A stretch of 64,000 nt of DNA. Source: Streptomyces sp. WAC08241. Lineage in GTDB: Bacteria; Actinomycetota; Actinomycetes; Streptomycetales; Streptomycetaceae. Shown here in pieces: positions 24,973 to 35,107 of this stretch. Under the pieces are notes generated by a model that ran no database searches, was not told the DNA's origin, and was given only the letters and a program-made list of their open reading frames with translations. The translations under genes were made by a program, and so were the position numbers. Location of the stretch: contig CP042279.1 in the NCBI GenBank assembly GCA_007858575.1, forward strand, positions 3,653,501 through 3,717,500, given 5' to 3'. The first letter of the stretch is position 1. Every line of letters starts with the position of its first letter.

Positions 24973-25095
24973 AGCACGATGAGACGCCTTTCCGTGGACC
25001 GGGGCGCAGCGGGTTCCAAAGAGCACATTCCGTCGGACGTGAATGGACTGCCTCTCCTCGTCGACACCTCGGCCGCCCACACCAAACGTGTTCGC
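24973..25095 (+). mobile_element. IS5-like transposase remnant
   Basis: Just after the prephenate dehydrogenase, the frame beginning MRRLSVDRGAAGSKEHI and going on through DVNGLPLLVDTSAAHTK resembles the catalytic core of IS5-family transposases common in Streptomyces (typically RGKTGSKxHVLSDxxGLPL). No other part of a transposase follows and no inverted repeats are seen. The rest of 24967-25358 holds nothing I can assign. This is a short scar between the Hpg operon and fabV. Confidence 0.45.
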
Positions 25096-25358
25096 TGCAG
25101 TGGTGCGCCCTTGCTCCGCGAGCAGAGGCAGCGCCTCACGGACACCCTGGGTGATGACGAAGCGGTCCACACCGAACCTGCAGCCCAGCACATCATTCAG
25201 GCCCGTTGTGGATGTGTGATGGAAACGCTCCAAGGCCAGCGGGTGATCATTGTTCCCAATGGCGCTACCTCGTGTGGAGGCGCTGTCGCAGACTGGTGGG
25301 CGTGGTCGGCCAGGCTGGCCGCTGCGTCTGTGTCTCGGCCGACCCTAGGATTACCATC

Positions 25359-26573
25359 ATGAGCGAGCGTGCACTCGTCCCCCGCCACCGGGGCTTTCTC
25401 TTCCTTGATTCCCATCCGGTGGGCTGTCAGCAGGTGGTGGCCGACATGTGGCAGGCATGCCCCGCACCAGACAGCGTGCTGGAGGGTGACGGGCCGGTTG
25501 CGCTGGTCATCGGCTCGTCCGCGGGATACGGTCTCGCGGCCACGGTCGCCGGACTCAAGCGCGCTGGTATCCGCGGTATCGCGGTGTCCTTCGAGAAAGC
25601 CCCCACCATGCGACGTACCGCGACGGCTGGTTGGTACCGCACGGCCGCCACGGCTGAGATTGCCAGCACCGCTGGGCGGGACCTGGTCTTCCTCAACGGC
25701 GACGCGTTCTCCGACACCATGAAAAGCCAGGTTGCCGACCTCATTGAGCAGCGTTTCGGTGGCCGGCTGGATTACCTGATCTACTCGGTAGCCGCGCCGC
25801 GGCGTACCCATCCCGAAACCGGCACCACATACGCCTCCGTCCTCAAGCCGATCGGCCAGGCCAACCGCACCAAGACTCTCGTCTTCGACGACCAAGGCGA
25901 TCCCGAGGTCCGCGAGGTCGAGACCGGGCCGGCCGAGGGAGACGACATCGAGCAGACCGTGGCCGTGATGGGCGGCGCGGACTGGGAACGCTGGATCGAC
26001 CACCTCGACGGCCGGGGCCTGCTCGCCGACGGGTTCACCACCGCCGCGTTGTCGTACATCGGCTCACCGCTGACGGAAGCGATCTACCGGCGGGGCACCA
26101 TCGGTGAGGCCAAGGCACACCTGGAAGCAACTGCCCATACCCTGAACGAGCGGCTCGACAAGACGGTGGGCGGGCGGGCCGTAACCTCCGTCAATGGCGC
26201 TGCCGTCACCCAGTCCTCTACCGCCATCCCCGGCATCGCTCTGTACACCGGCCTGCTGCGTGGTGTCCTCGGAGAGAACCTGGTCCCGCCGATCCGCCAG
26301 CTGGCCGCCCTGTGGGACCAGCTCACCGGCACGACCCCGCTCAGCCTGGACGACGAAGGCCGGATTCGTCTGGACACCTGGGAACTCACCGACGACGTTC
26401 AGGCGGTCGTCGCCGAACGCTGGGAGGCCGCCACTACGGCCACCATCGCCGACCTGGCCGATCTCGACTGGTTCCACGCCGAAGTCCAACGCCTATACGG
26501 ATTCTCCGTGCCGGGCGTGGACTACTCCGTCGCAGTGGCCACCGACATCCCCTGGCCCGACTACACGCCCTGA
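25359..26573 (+). CDS. fabV: FabV-type trans-2-enoyl-ACP/CoA reductase
   Basis: Reduces trans-2-enoyl thioesters with NAD(P)H, the last step of each fatty-acid elongation cycle. FabV enzymes are known to be insensitive to triclosan. 404 residues with no frameshift. The nucleotide site is VIGSSAGYGLAATVAG; the catalytic motif Y-x8-K occurs as YRRGTIGEAK; the C-terminus WFHAEVQRLYGFSVPGVDY is typical. It is transcribed with the Hpg operon but separated by about 390 bp with IS debris. It may be a second, resistant enoyl reductase protecting the producer, or it may supply or edit an acyl chain. The enzyme call is firm; the role is inference. Confidence 0.93.
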   Translation: MSERALVPRHRGFLFLDSHPVGCQQVVADMWQACPAPDSVLEGDGPVALVIGSSAGYGLAATVAGLKRAGIRGIAVSFEKAPTMRRTATAGWYRTAATAEIASTAGRDLVFLNGDAFSDTMKSQVADLIEQRFGGRLDYLIYSVAAPRRTHPETGTTYASVLKPIGQANRTKTLVFDDQGDPEVREVETGPAEGDDIEQTVAVMGGADWERWIDHLDGRGLLADGFTTAALSYIGSPLTEAIYRRGTIGEAKAHLEATAHTLNERLDKTVGGRAVTSVNGAAVTQSSTAIPGIALYTGLLRGVLGENLVPPIRQLAALWDQLTGTTPLSLDDEGRIRLDTWELTDDVQAVVAERWEAATTATIADLADLDWFHAEVQRLYGFSVPGVDYSVAVATDIPWPDYTP

Positions 26574-26596
26574 CCAGGCCCGGGGACGTAATGGGA

Positions 26597-26614
26597 GCGC
26601 CCGCTGACGGGCGC
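26597..26614 (+). terminator. Hairpin after fabV
   Basis: gcgcccg (26597-26603) and cgggcgc (26608-26614) pair around a 4-nt loop, 24 nt past the fabV stop. There is no T-run. The remaining sequence to 26900 shows no gene. Confidence 0.5.
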
Positions 26615-26914
26615 CACCCTCGTCCAGGACGAAGGCCGGGCACCTGTGATGCCGCAGCCCCGCTCTTGTGGGCGACGGCTGAATCACCGATCACCCGTCG
26701 TCGAGCGTCGGGGCTCGGCGCGGAGGCTTCCAAAATGACGCAAGCTCGGCGACAGCCTGGTCGAGTTCGAGACCCCTGGCACCAAACGGGTCGCGACGTG
26801 TAACGCATGGCAATTGAGGCTTCAAAGGGACCGCATCTCACGGATGCGGTCCGGCTTCAGGAGCTGCGTAACGTGGCGGCCGATATGCCCAGCCCTGCAC
26901 AACACCCCCAGCGT

Positions 26915-27115
26915 CCTCGCCGGATGGCCCTCGTCCCCCTACCGGCCCCCGGAGAATCGTTCGGCAGCTGGATGGACGCCGTCGCCCCGCGGCAACCTGT
27001 GCTGGCGCAGCACCCTTCTTTGAAGTACTGGCAGCTACGGACCGTGCCCTACGCCGCCGTCTGGAGGCCCAGTTCCAGCACCGGCCTCGCGCAGATCAGC
27101 ATCGCCACAGGCATC
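26915..27115 (+). pseudogene. tniQ 5' fragment (scar)
   Basis: About 67 codons reading RRMALVPLPAPGESFGSWMD and on to AQISIATGI. They closely match the N-terminus of the third TniQ gene at 36330-36530, at both protein and DNA level, though clearly diverged. The match stops abruptly near 27115, where transporter sequence begins. It is a truncated relic of a related TniQ-bearing element, or of an earlier rearranged copy of this one. Confidence 0.8.
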
Positions 27116-27126
27116 GTCGAGCGAGA

Positions 27127-28295
27127 CCTCGGCCCACGGCCGCCCCCGTCCTCGCGGGACTCGGCGCGCTTCTGCTCGCACTCGCCTCCACTGTTCTCAG
27201 CGGCGATCTCGCCGCATGGTGTGCCGTTGCCGGAGTCGCGGTCTTGTCCGCTGCCGCACTGACACAGGCACCGCGAGTGCTGCGACTCCTCGCACACCTC
27301 GGTGCCCGATCGTTCAGCGGACGCATCGCTTTGAGGGCATTCGCCCGAGACCCGCGCCGGCCGGTGTCCGCTGTCGCGGTCGGCACGGTCTCCATCGCGG
27401 TCGCGGTGGGCGTCCTCGAACGCTCTCCAGCATCGCCGCCCAGGAGCGCGCGACCTACGTCGGCAGCCGACACGTCGGGCAGGTCGAAGCGCTTCTGTAC
27501 GCGGAACGCCCCCAGGATGTGGAAGAGGCGCTATCCGCCGTACTACCCAAGGGCACTTCGATCGTCCGGGGTACGACCGTCACGGACCAGCGGGCTCTGG
27601 CAAAGGCCAACGCTCCGGCCGTTGCCGAAGGCTGGAGTGTCGCGCCGCGACCCGGTAGCGGCTCCGAAGGCCGGCTGCAGCCCATCGAGATCGTCAATGA
27701 CGCGCAGACGTTCGAGACGCTGACCGGCAGGCAGTGGACCGACGGCGAGCGTGCCGCCCTCCAGAGCGGCCGTGTGCTCGCTCCCTCCCCCGACTACCTT
27801 GCGGGAGACCGGGTCACGCTCGCCGTTCCCAGCGGAGGCGAGAAGCACGACACCAGCCGCAAGGCTGCCGGCGTCCTTGTGGAAGAGCCCGTGGACGACA
27901 CCACGCGCAGCCGCGCCGTGGCCTACGTGAGTGCTTCGGCCGTGCGCGCATGGGGCGGATTGCCCGTGGACTACTCCGTCATTGCGACCACCGGCGATCA
28001 GGCGCCCCTGGCGGAGCTGGACGGAAAGCTGGCCAAGGCGCTGGAGCCCGTGACCATCCCATGTCCGAGGTGCGGATCGAACGCGGCCCCGAAGGGCCGA
28101 CGCCCACCCTCTGGTACACCTTGCTCGGTCTCGCCCTCGCCGCGCTGGCAGCCACACTCGGCATCGTCGTCACCTCTTCAGCGGCTGAACTGCGGCCCGA
28201 TCTCGTGCGTCTGCACCGTCTCGGCATCGCCCCCGTGTCATCCGACGGGTCGTCGTCTGGCAGTCGCTGGCCATCGCAGTCCTTGCCGGGTGCCG
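27127..28295 (+). pseudogene. FtsX/MacB-type ABC transporter permease, truncated
   Basis: Internal part of a large multi-pass permease. Hydrophobic segments are at about 27145-27260 (LAGLGALLLALASTVLSGDL) and 27375-27420 (VSAVAVGTVSIAVAVGVL). An extracellular region of about 200 codons follows, then a late membrane segment (LWYTLLGLALAALAATLGIV) and VRLHRLGIAP. The N-terminus is replaced by the tniQ scar and the C-terminus is cut near 28295 by HNH-like sequence. Frameshifts near 27420, 28063 and 28225 add to the damage. With both ends missing it cannot be functional. Confidence 0.75.
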
Positions 28296-28296
28296 G

Positions 28297-28880
28297 CGAG
28301 GACCGGACGGCCCAGCGATGGCTGGAGGCCCACGAGCGGTGGGTGTACGACGATGTGGCTCGCGTCCAGCGCTTGAAGCGGCTGATCTGCTTGTGCACCG
28401 ACTGCCATACCGTCACCCACTATGGATATGCCCAGGTCCGCGGCCTGGAGTCAAAAGCCTTCGCTCACCCGACCAAGGTCACCAAGATGGACGGGATCAC
28501 AGCCCGCCGCCACGTCGATGCCGCCTTCGCGACGTGGCGGCGCCGCTCGCAAGTCTCGTGGAAGCTGGATCTGAGCATCCTCACGGACGCCGGAATCGCC
28601 ATCAGGCGGCCGCCCAGCGCGGAGAAGCGCCCGGACATCGCCGCGGCGACACTCGCCGCGGAGCGCGACCTGCTTCGGCCGACCCCTGTCTCTGCCGATG
28701 CGGGGAGATCGTGGCAAGGATCGCCGTCGAGCGCGGCATCGCCCTGTCCACTCCCTCCCCGCCGAGGCCCCGGCCGCACCCCCGGCACAGGGCCTCCTAC
28801 CGCGTCCAGCCCCTGTGGTGCCCGCCCCACGCGAGGACTCGCCCTCCTTGCTGCAGCGCTTGTTTCGCCGGAGCACCTGA
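28297..28880 (+). pseudogene. HNH-like zinc-binding protein, N-terminally truncated
   Basis: The frame reads EDRTAQRWLEAHERWVYDD, then LICLCTDCHTVTHYGYAQV, then a helical region about VDAAFATWRRRSQVSWKLDL. The C-x2-C-H followed by TH-x-G looks like the second half of an HNH/zinc-ribbon nuclease-like fold found in actinomycetes. The expected first CxxC knuckle is missing because the fragment starts at the junction with the permease relic. A shifted frame after about 28690 ends with LLQRLFRRST at 28880, overlapping the convergent tniB tail. The family name is from memory of the pattern. Confidence 0.5.
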
Positions 28881-30018
28881 GTCGGCTGGGGCTTCGCGCT
28901 CGTCGCGGATCGAAGCGGCTTCGGCGTCAGCTGGCTTCGGCCTCGCCTGCCGGTCGGTGGGCGCCGTCCGGCGGCGCCTTCGCTTGTTGCGGTAGGACTC
29001 TTCGCTGGCACGGGGCAACACGATCTCGTTCATGATCTTCTTGGTGATGCGCTCGCTGCCGGTGGCCACCGCGTCGAGGGCGGCCTCCCTGATGAGGATC
29101 GAGAGGCTGTTGATGCTGCCGCCCGTCCGGTCATGGAGGTATTCCCAGTCGAGCGTTCCGGGCTTGTGCTTGAACAGGCCGAGAGCCTCCTCCATGGACT
29201 TGACGACGGTTGCCCACTCGCGGGCGGCGGCGAGGGTGTCGATGCCGAAGCGGCGCAGTTCGAAGTGGGTGAAGCGACCGGCGGTCTGCGTGGCGCGCTC
29301 CTTGTGCCCGCCTTCGAGGAAGAGGCCGGAGTTGAGGACCTCGACACCGGTGTAGACGAAGGTGGCGGCGCAGAAGTTGGCGAGGTGCTTCAGGTGGTCG
29401 TTGGCCAGGCGGCCGTCCTTGACGGAGACGTCGAGAAAGTGAATGTCGTCGATAATGACGAGTTGTGTGCCGTATCGACGCAGCGCCTCGAGTACCAGCT
29501 TGGTGATGTCGGTGCTGGTCGCGGCGCGGGGTAGTTCGAGGTTCATGTACTCGGCGATGGCGGCGGAGAGCATCTTGGGGTGGCTCCGGCCGGGACGCTG
29601 ATGTAGACGACCGGGATGTAGTCGTCGCCGGCTCGGCCGAAGCGCTCGGGGTGCTTACGGCGCAGCCCCATCTCGAAGTCGGCCGCGAAGGTCTTGACGA
29701 GGGTGGACTTGCCGACGGTGGGTAGACCGTCGATGACGATGCCGGGCGGGCTCCGGCCGGGGCGTCCTTGTTGAGCTTGAGTTTCTTGGTGATCTGCTGG
29801 TGGATGCGGTCCATCGGCGGGGTGCGCAGGATGACGAAGGCTGAGTGGTAGTCGTCTCTGGCCTCGTTGAAGGCGGCCCGCTCGTCTTCGCTCATCGCCT
29901 GGTACGCGCTCCAGGTCGGCAGCACGGGGCGGCCTGGCATGTGCGCGAGGGCGGCCAGGTAGGCCCACCACTCCTCTTTGGTACGCGGTTCGGAGAATCC
30001 GGGGTGGATCACGGTCAC
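28797..30018 (-). CDS. tniB: TnsC/TniB-like transposition AAA+ ATPase
   Basis: About 407 codons. The AAA+ regulator that links target selector (TniQ) to transposase (TnsB). Walker A is GLPTVGKST (about 29715) and Walker B is LVIIDDIHFLD (about 29430). FTHFELRRFGID and DRTGGSINSLSILIREAAL follow, as in TniB/TnsC proteins. The C-terminus is a basic tail (YRNKRRRRR). GTG 30018 overlaps the tniA stop (GTGA) if one shift is allowed there; a second GTG at 30012 has GGAAGG 6 nt upstream and is an alternative. Frameshifts lie near 29755 and 29577. The last 28 codons overlap the convergent HNH-like fragment. Confidence 0.88.
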
Positions 30019-32155
30019 CCTTCCTGCGTGTCGTTGCCGGGGACCAGACAGGAAGGGTTGTCAGGTCGCCGAGGTCGAATCGGCGGCTTACAGGCTTGTT
30101 GTCGCCGTCCTCGTCGGGGTCGGGGACGGCTTTGAGCGGTGGGATGGCCGCGAGGCGGGAGGTCTCCTGTGCGGTCTGGGCGGCGCGGTGCTGGTCGCGG
30201 GCGACGGTGCGGGCGCGCTCGGCGTCCCGGGCTCGTCTGCGGCGGTCGGTGGTGGTCCAGGACTCGGGGGCGTCGGTGCGGTTCTGCAGTTCGCGCAGTG
30301 TGGCCGCGACCTCGTCCTGGTTGTCCGGGTTGCCGCCGCGGACGGTGACCAGGCGGATGGCCTCGCGCAGGGTGACGTCGGTGAACGGCACCTGGTCATC
30401 GCCTGCGTGGGTCCAGCGCAGTACGTGCCAGGTGCCGTCGGCGGGGTCCTGGAAGTAGGCGTGGAGGACGTTGCGGGGTCGACGCGGACGGGCCACTTGC
30501 CGCCCGGGTAGGGGAGGTGGACTTGCGGTAGCGGTAGAGGATGTCCGCGTCGTAGGTGAGGTACTGGTATTCGATGCCGTAGGGCTGGATCGTGCGCCAC
30601 TGGATGGGCAGCAGCTCGTAGTAGAGCGCGGGGTCCGTGGGGCAGGCGACGTATCCGCTGCGGGCGACCGAGAGCGCGTACGCCTCGTTCGGGGACAGCC
30701 GCAGGTCGGGGAAGCCGGGCATGACCAGGCCGTCGTGGTGGCGGCGCTGGTAGACGGAGACGACGTATTCGGCGAAGAAGTCTTCCAGGTCGGGGATCGG
30801 CCAGCGGGCGGCCTCTTCGACGTTCTTGCCGCGCTGGACGACGTTGTTGCCCTTGTAGCCGGCCACATGCTTGCTGAACTGTTCGTTGATCGTGCCGAAG
30901 ACGGCCTCGACGTGGGGTTTGTCGGTGGGCTTGCCCTTGCGGCCCAGCTGCAGGTTGATGCCGAGGCGGGTGCAGGCGCGGTGCACGACGTCGGAGTCGA
31001 ACTGCTTGCCGTGGTCGATGATCAGGGTCTCGGGAAGACCACGGGGCGGGCGGCTCCGGCGGCGAGCCGCTGGTGGTAGTCCAGTTTGCGGGGCAGCGGG
31101 ATGCGGGCCATGTCGTAGCGGAGCCGGTCGCCCCAGCCGGGCCGCATCGGCTCGGGGGTCATGGCGTCGATCAGCAGCAGGCCTACATCGAGGGCGTTGG
31201 TGGACTCGGGAGTGATGCGCCAGGACAGCAGCGAGCGGGTGGCCAGGTCGAGGGCGACGGTGAGCTCGACGCGGTGGGTGGTGTCGGTGGCCGGGTCCCA
31301 GGCGCGGATGTCAAGCGGTGTGGAGTCCATCAGGACGATCTCGCCGGGCCGGTGGGCCACCAGGTGACCGAAGAGCCGGTCGGGCTGCTGGGCGGTGGTG
31401 CGGCGGGTGGTGGAGGCCCCGAAGGTGTGCCGGCCCCGAGCAGCAGCTGGGTGTAGCGGTGGAAGGTGGCCCGGGAAGGCAGCTGCACGGTTTTCTCGCC
31501 GTGTTTGGCGTCCAGGCGGTTCTGGACGCGGCGGTGGAAGCGGTCGAGGCTGCCGGTGGAGTCGTCGATCTCGGCGGTGTGCTGGTCGAGGATCGCTTCG
31601 ATGATCCTCGCGTCGACGCCGGCGAGCGGGTTGGACTGCTTGTGCTTGCGTTTGTCGACCAGGGCCCATAGTCCTTCGGCGCGCCAGGCGCCGAGGACGT
31701 CCCACAGCCGCCGATCGGTCATGCCGAGCTCCTTGGCCTTTGCCGCCATGCGCTGCCGGAGCGGGAGATCGGGGTCGTACTCGGGGCGCGGGGCGGCGGT
31801 GCCTCTGCCTGGGCGGCCAGGGACCGGTAGCCGGTGGTGGCTTCCAGCAGATGGGCCTCCAGCTCGGTGACACGGTCGATCTCCGCGGCCGGCAGGCCGT
31901 CCAGCAGCGCGCCGGGGCTGAGAGTCAGCTCGTTGTCCCGCGTGGGGACCTCAGGGCATCGACGGCGTCCGCCGTGCGGAACGTGGGGTCGGCGAGAAGT
32001 TCGGCGGTGACGATGACCTGGAAGGAGCCGCCCTGGGAGCGCAGGCGTACGGCGGTGTCGAGGAAGCCGATGACCTGGTGGCGTTCGTCCTCCCACTCGA
32101 TCCAGTCGCCCAGTTTCAGGCGGATGGCGGCAGTGGGCCGAGGGGCGGTGGTCAT
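30016..32155 (-). CDS. tniA: TnsB/TniA-like DDE transposase
   Basis: A DDE (rve-fold) recombinase of about 713 codons that cuts and joins element ends. An N-terminal DNA-binding region includes MTDRRLWDVLGAWRAEGLWALVDKRK. Catalytic residues: first D in IVLMDSTPLDIRAWD, second D in TLIIDHGKQFDSDV, E in KPHVEAVFGTINEQF. The C-terminal beta barrel has LHAYFQDPADGTWHVLRW. ATG 32155 has AAGGA upstream. The frame upstream of this ATG is open and encodes the TnsA-like C-terminus, so a fusion is possible. The stop at 30016 assumes one shift near 30050. Other shifts: near 31930, 31750, 31430, 31045 and 30475-30520. Confidence 0.88.
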
Positions 32156-32174
32156 GAAGGATCCTTCGCAGCGG

Positions 32175-32926
32175 TCACGGTGGTGGAGAGCCCGCAGGGG
32201 CTTGTCGAGGTTGCAGATCAGGCGGTGGTGCCACAGCAGGTGGCACAGCACGGGAAGGCCAGCTCGGGTTCGTCCATGAAACTGAGCAGAAGCTCGATGG
32301 CGACCGGACGACGAGCGAGTGCGATCAGCCGGTCGGCGAGATCGGCCCCGGCGTACAGGGGACGGCGGTAGCCGGCGAGCCAGGAGATGTTGGCGAAGCG
32401 CTGGGCATCGACGGCGCCGACCATGCGGTAGTCCCAGCCGAGTTCTCGCATGCCGCGCGGGTGCGCTCGGCTTGCAGGAGGATGTCGGGGTGGTCCAGGA
32501 GGCGCGGGTTCTTGACGTCCACCAGCAGCGCGGTGCCGCCAGTGCGGCGGCAGAAGATGTCCGGGGTGTGCTCCCACACCTCCCCCACACCGACGCCGTC
32601 GAGGATCAGGACTGGGTGGAGATCCCGGTGATGGTGGGGTCGAAGTCGTACAGCGTCAGCCACTGCGACTCCAGGTAGCTCTCGTAGCCCAGCAGGGTGC
32701 CGGTGGTGGCGGACCAGAACCAGCCCGGTGTGTGCTTCTGCCCGATGTAGTGAGGGATGCGCCGGATCGGCGGGCAGTTCTCGAACGCGACCTCGGCCGC
32801 CTGTTCAAGGGTGCGGGTGACGGGCAGGTCGATTTCGGGATCGAGGCTGGTGACGGTCAGCCGTGGCCGCGCGGTCTGCGTGGGGATACGACGGAGTGTG
32901 CGCATGCGTCTGGGCGCAGGACTCAC
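32175..32926 (-). CDS. TnsA-like endonuclease
   Basis: About 250 codons with a PD-(D/E)xK-type active site. The glutamates are in GYESYLESQWLTLYDFDP, the aspartate in WEHTPDIF, and the D-x-K pair in ALLVDVKNPR, spaced as in the TnsA N-terminal domain. In Tn7 this subunit cuts the non-transferred strand, giving cut-and-paste transposition; Tn5053-type elements usually lack it. GTG 32926 overlaps the upstream small orf. The C-terminus HLLWHHRLICNLDKPLR is typical, and it then runs in frame into the tnsB start. The 32175 stop needs a frame change and is only one option. Shifts near 32610, 32480 and 32240. Confidence 0.75.
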
Positions 32927-33038
32927 CGTTCGGCTCCTTGGTGGGGGTGCTGGCGAGGAGGTCCGTGCCGTACGCGATCAGGGCGTCGGCGACGGACGGC
33001 GGGATGCGGAGGAGGAAGCGGCGCCAACTGTCGGTCAC
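32923..33038 (-). CDS. Small orf between tniQ1 and tnsA
   Basis: About 38 codons reading MTDSWRRFLLRIPPSVADAL. Its GTG at 33038 overlaps the tniQ1 stop (GTGA). It would end at a TGA overlapping the tnsA GTG (GTGA at 32926) if one indel is assumed. No family is recognised. The double overlap suggests a genuine translated linker gene; a C-terminal extension of TniQ1 lost by a frameshift is the alternative. Confidence 0.4.
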
Positions 33039-34757
33039 TGATGCGCCGTTCGCGTGCTCGTCAGCCGTGTACGCGGGGCTTCACGGGCGTCACCGCCGGT
33101 GAAGTGCGTCCACAGCCAGATCGCCGAGTTGCGGCGGCGCCGGGTGGTGACGGGGAGGCCGAGCGACCGGTAGGCGTCGAGCAGCACGGTGCGTGGGATT
33201 TCGTCGAGATCGGCCAGGACACGGCGACGGCGGGCGTAATCGACCGGCTCGCGGTTCTCCAGCCGCCGCCCGGCCTCGGCAATTGCCTGCCAAAAGGCGT
33301 CAGCGTCGCTGATGCACCGCACCATGACGTCCGAGACCCGGTCCGCCCGGCCGGCGTGCATCTCAAGGGCGCGGGCCGCGGCCGGCCAGCTGTCGGCTCC
33401 GGCCAGACGGGCCAAGGCCAGAGCGGCCAGGCGACGGCCGTTGACCGGCGCGACACCCGGCAGATGCGCGGCGATGAGGCTGGCGTAGTCGTCCTCGTCG
33501 AGCAGATGCGGGATCCGGTGAAAGCGCAGTGTGACGGGAGGCGCCGCTGTACGGGCCACTCCCGCGACCCTGGACAGGGGCCGATCGCCTGTTCGTATGC
33601 CTGGGCCAGCGCGCCCGGCCACGGCAAGCCCCGCAGGGGTTGTGCTTGACCTCACGGCGGCGGGCTACAGCCGCCTTCGCCCACAGTTCCAGGCTCGACC
33701 GCAGCGCGTCAGGGCCAGGAGCGGACAAGACCGGCTCTGCGGCGGCCAGTACCGCCAGGGTCAGATCCACGCTCGGAGGCATGGTTCGAAGCGCGGCCGC
33801 GAAGCCGCCCGCCGATCGCTTGATCGCGGCGGTGGCCAGCTCCTGCGGGCGGACTCCGGCACAGGCAGCGCGTCCACGGCCGGGCACCGTGGCGCGGCGA
33901 AGCGGATCACTGCGGCCAGGGAGGACAAGGCGGTGAACCATTCCCATCCGCCGACCGCCTCGCCGCCGATACGGGCGGCGCCTCCTTCCGCGACGTGAAG
34001 GATGCGGCTCTGCCAGGCGGCAAGCGCCGGCGTGACAGGCTCCACCGGAAGATCGCGGATGTCCTGCGGGCACCGCGTGCCCGCATGGGAGTTGCCGCAC
34101 AGAACGGGGTCGGTCCGGTAACGCGTGGACAGGCCGCATATCCGGCCCCGCTCTCTGGCGCAGCCGAATGCCGCACCGTGGACACACTTCCACCAGTCGC
34201 ACCCGGTGCACCGGGCAAACAGCAACCGCGCCGAGCCGCCAGGCCAGTTGCCACACCCCGCCGCTCTCCGCCAGGCACGGTGGGCAAGCACGGGAGCCAG
34301 AGAGCATGACCCATCCGTGTCGTGCGATGACGTTCACCGTCCGCTCGTCTGCGGTGTCGATACCGCTCAGGTCCAGGGCCGTCCCTGAATACCGGGACAA
34401 ATGCATGGCCGTGATCCGGTCGGGATTGATGCCGGTCGCCTGCACGATGTGGGCCAGCGTCGTCGGTGTGGGAACGAGGCCGTAGAAAACCGGGTGGAAC
34501 CCGACCTTCCTGGAGGTGCGGGCTTGCAGGCCCAGCAGCCGGCCGATCGCACCGGGCGGAACCATGTGGTCAGCGGCCAGCCGGTCCACCCAGGAGGCGA
34601 GCGCCTCGCCCGCCTCCGGCATTACCACCAGGGCCATCCTCCGCGGCCCCACGCCGGACAGAGCCCGCAGCCCACCACCTGTGATCTGCAAGCCCGGCTG
34701 GTCGGCCGGAGCAGCCGGAGCGGGTGCCAGCAATGGCAGGGACTCGTCCCCGAACAA
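33035..34757 (-). CDS. tniQ: TniQ-family target-selection protein 1
   Basis: About 574 codons. The TniQ domain starts RRMALVVMPEAGEALASWVD (about residue 40). A zinc-finger cluster follows: CPPC in SRACPPCLAESGGVWQLAW, a C-x2-H in VCPVHRVRLVEVCPRCG, and the closing C-x2-C. The C-terminal part (HRIPHLLDEDDYASLIAAHL, TRRRRNSAIWLWTHF) is helical. In Tn7-like systems TniQ/TnsD recognises the target and recruits TnsC. First gene of the minus-strand transposition operon. The start is weak (TTG 34757); shifts occur near 34130 and in 33560-33640. Confidence 0.85.
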
Positions 34758-34827
34758 ACCCCACCCCCACGAAAGCGCAGCTCAACGACCTCCCCAGGTC
34801 GGCGTGTAGGATATACCCTGCACGTGG

Positions 34828-35100
34828 ATGCACTACCGTTTTCCTGTGCCGACTACCAGTGACCTTGCCGCCGAGCGCCGCATAGCCTTCGGCCGCCGCG
34901 TTCGTGAAGTGCGCGAGCGGGCAGGGCTGACACAGACGGCCGCCGCCAAGGCGGCCGGTCTGGACCGCTCCTTCTACGCGGAGGTGGAAAGCGCCCGGCA
35001 CAGCGTCTCGGTGGACCGCCTGTACGCCATCGCCGACGGACTCGGCGTCTCCGTGCACGAGCTGCTGCCCGACAACTCCGGCCACTCGGTCAACGCATAG
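34828..35100 (+). CDS. XRE-family helix-turn-helix regulator
   Basis: 90 residues with one HTH_3 domain: FGRRVREVRERAGLTQTAAA, then GLDRSFYAEVESARHSVSVD and RLYAIADGLGVSVHELL. Starts at ATG 34828 or GTG 34846. It lies 70 bp from the divergent tniQ1 and directly before tniQ2, an ideal place for a repressor controlling both halves of the transposon. That role is inference. Confidence 0.85.
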   Translation: MHYRFPVPTTSDLAAERRIAFGRRVREVRERAGLTQTAAAKAAGLDRSFYAEVESARHSVSVDRLYAIADGLGVSVHELLPDNSGHSVNA

Positions 35101-35107
35101 TCGGCCC

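Noticed and set aside
24979..25362. Full 127-residue plus-strand frame as a gene
   Set aside because: Only its first 35 residues resemble a transposase. The rest has no coding signature and runs into the fabV start.
26733..26778. GTTCGAG...GGCACCA stretch resembling a tRNA 3' end
   Set aside because: No upstream sequence pairs with the supposed acceptor strand.
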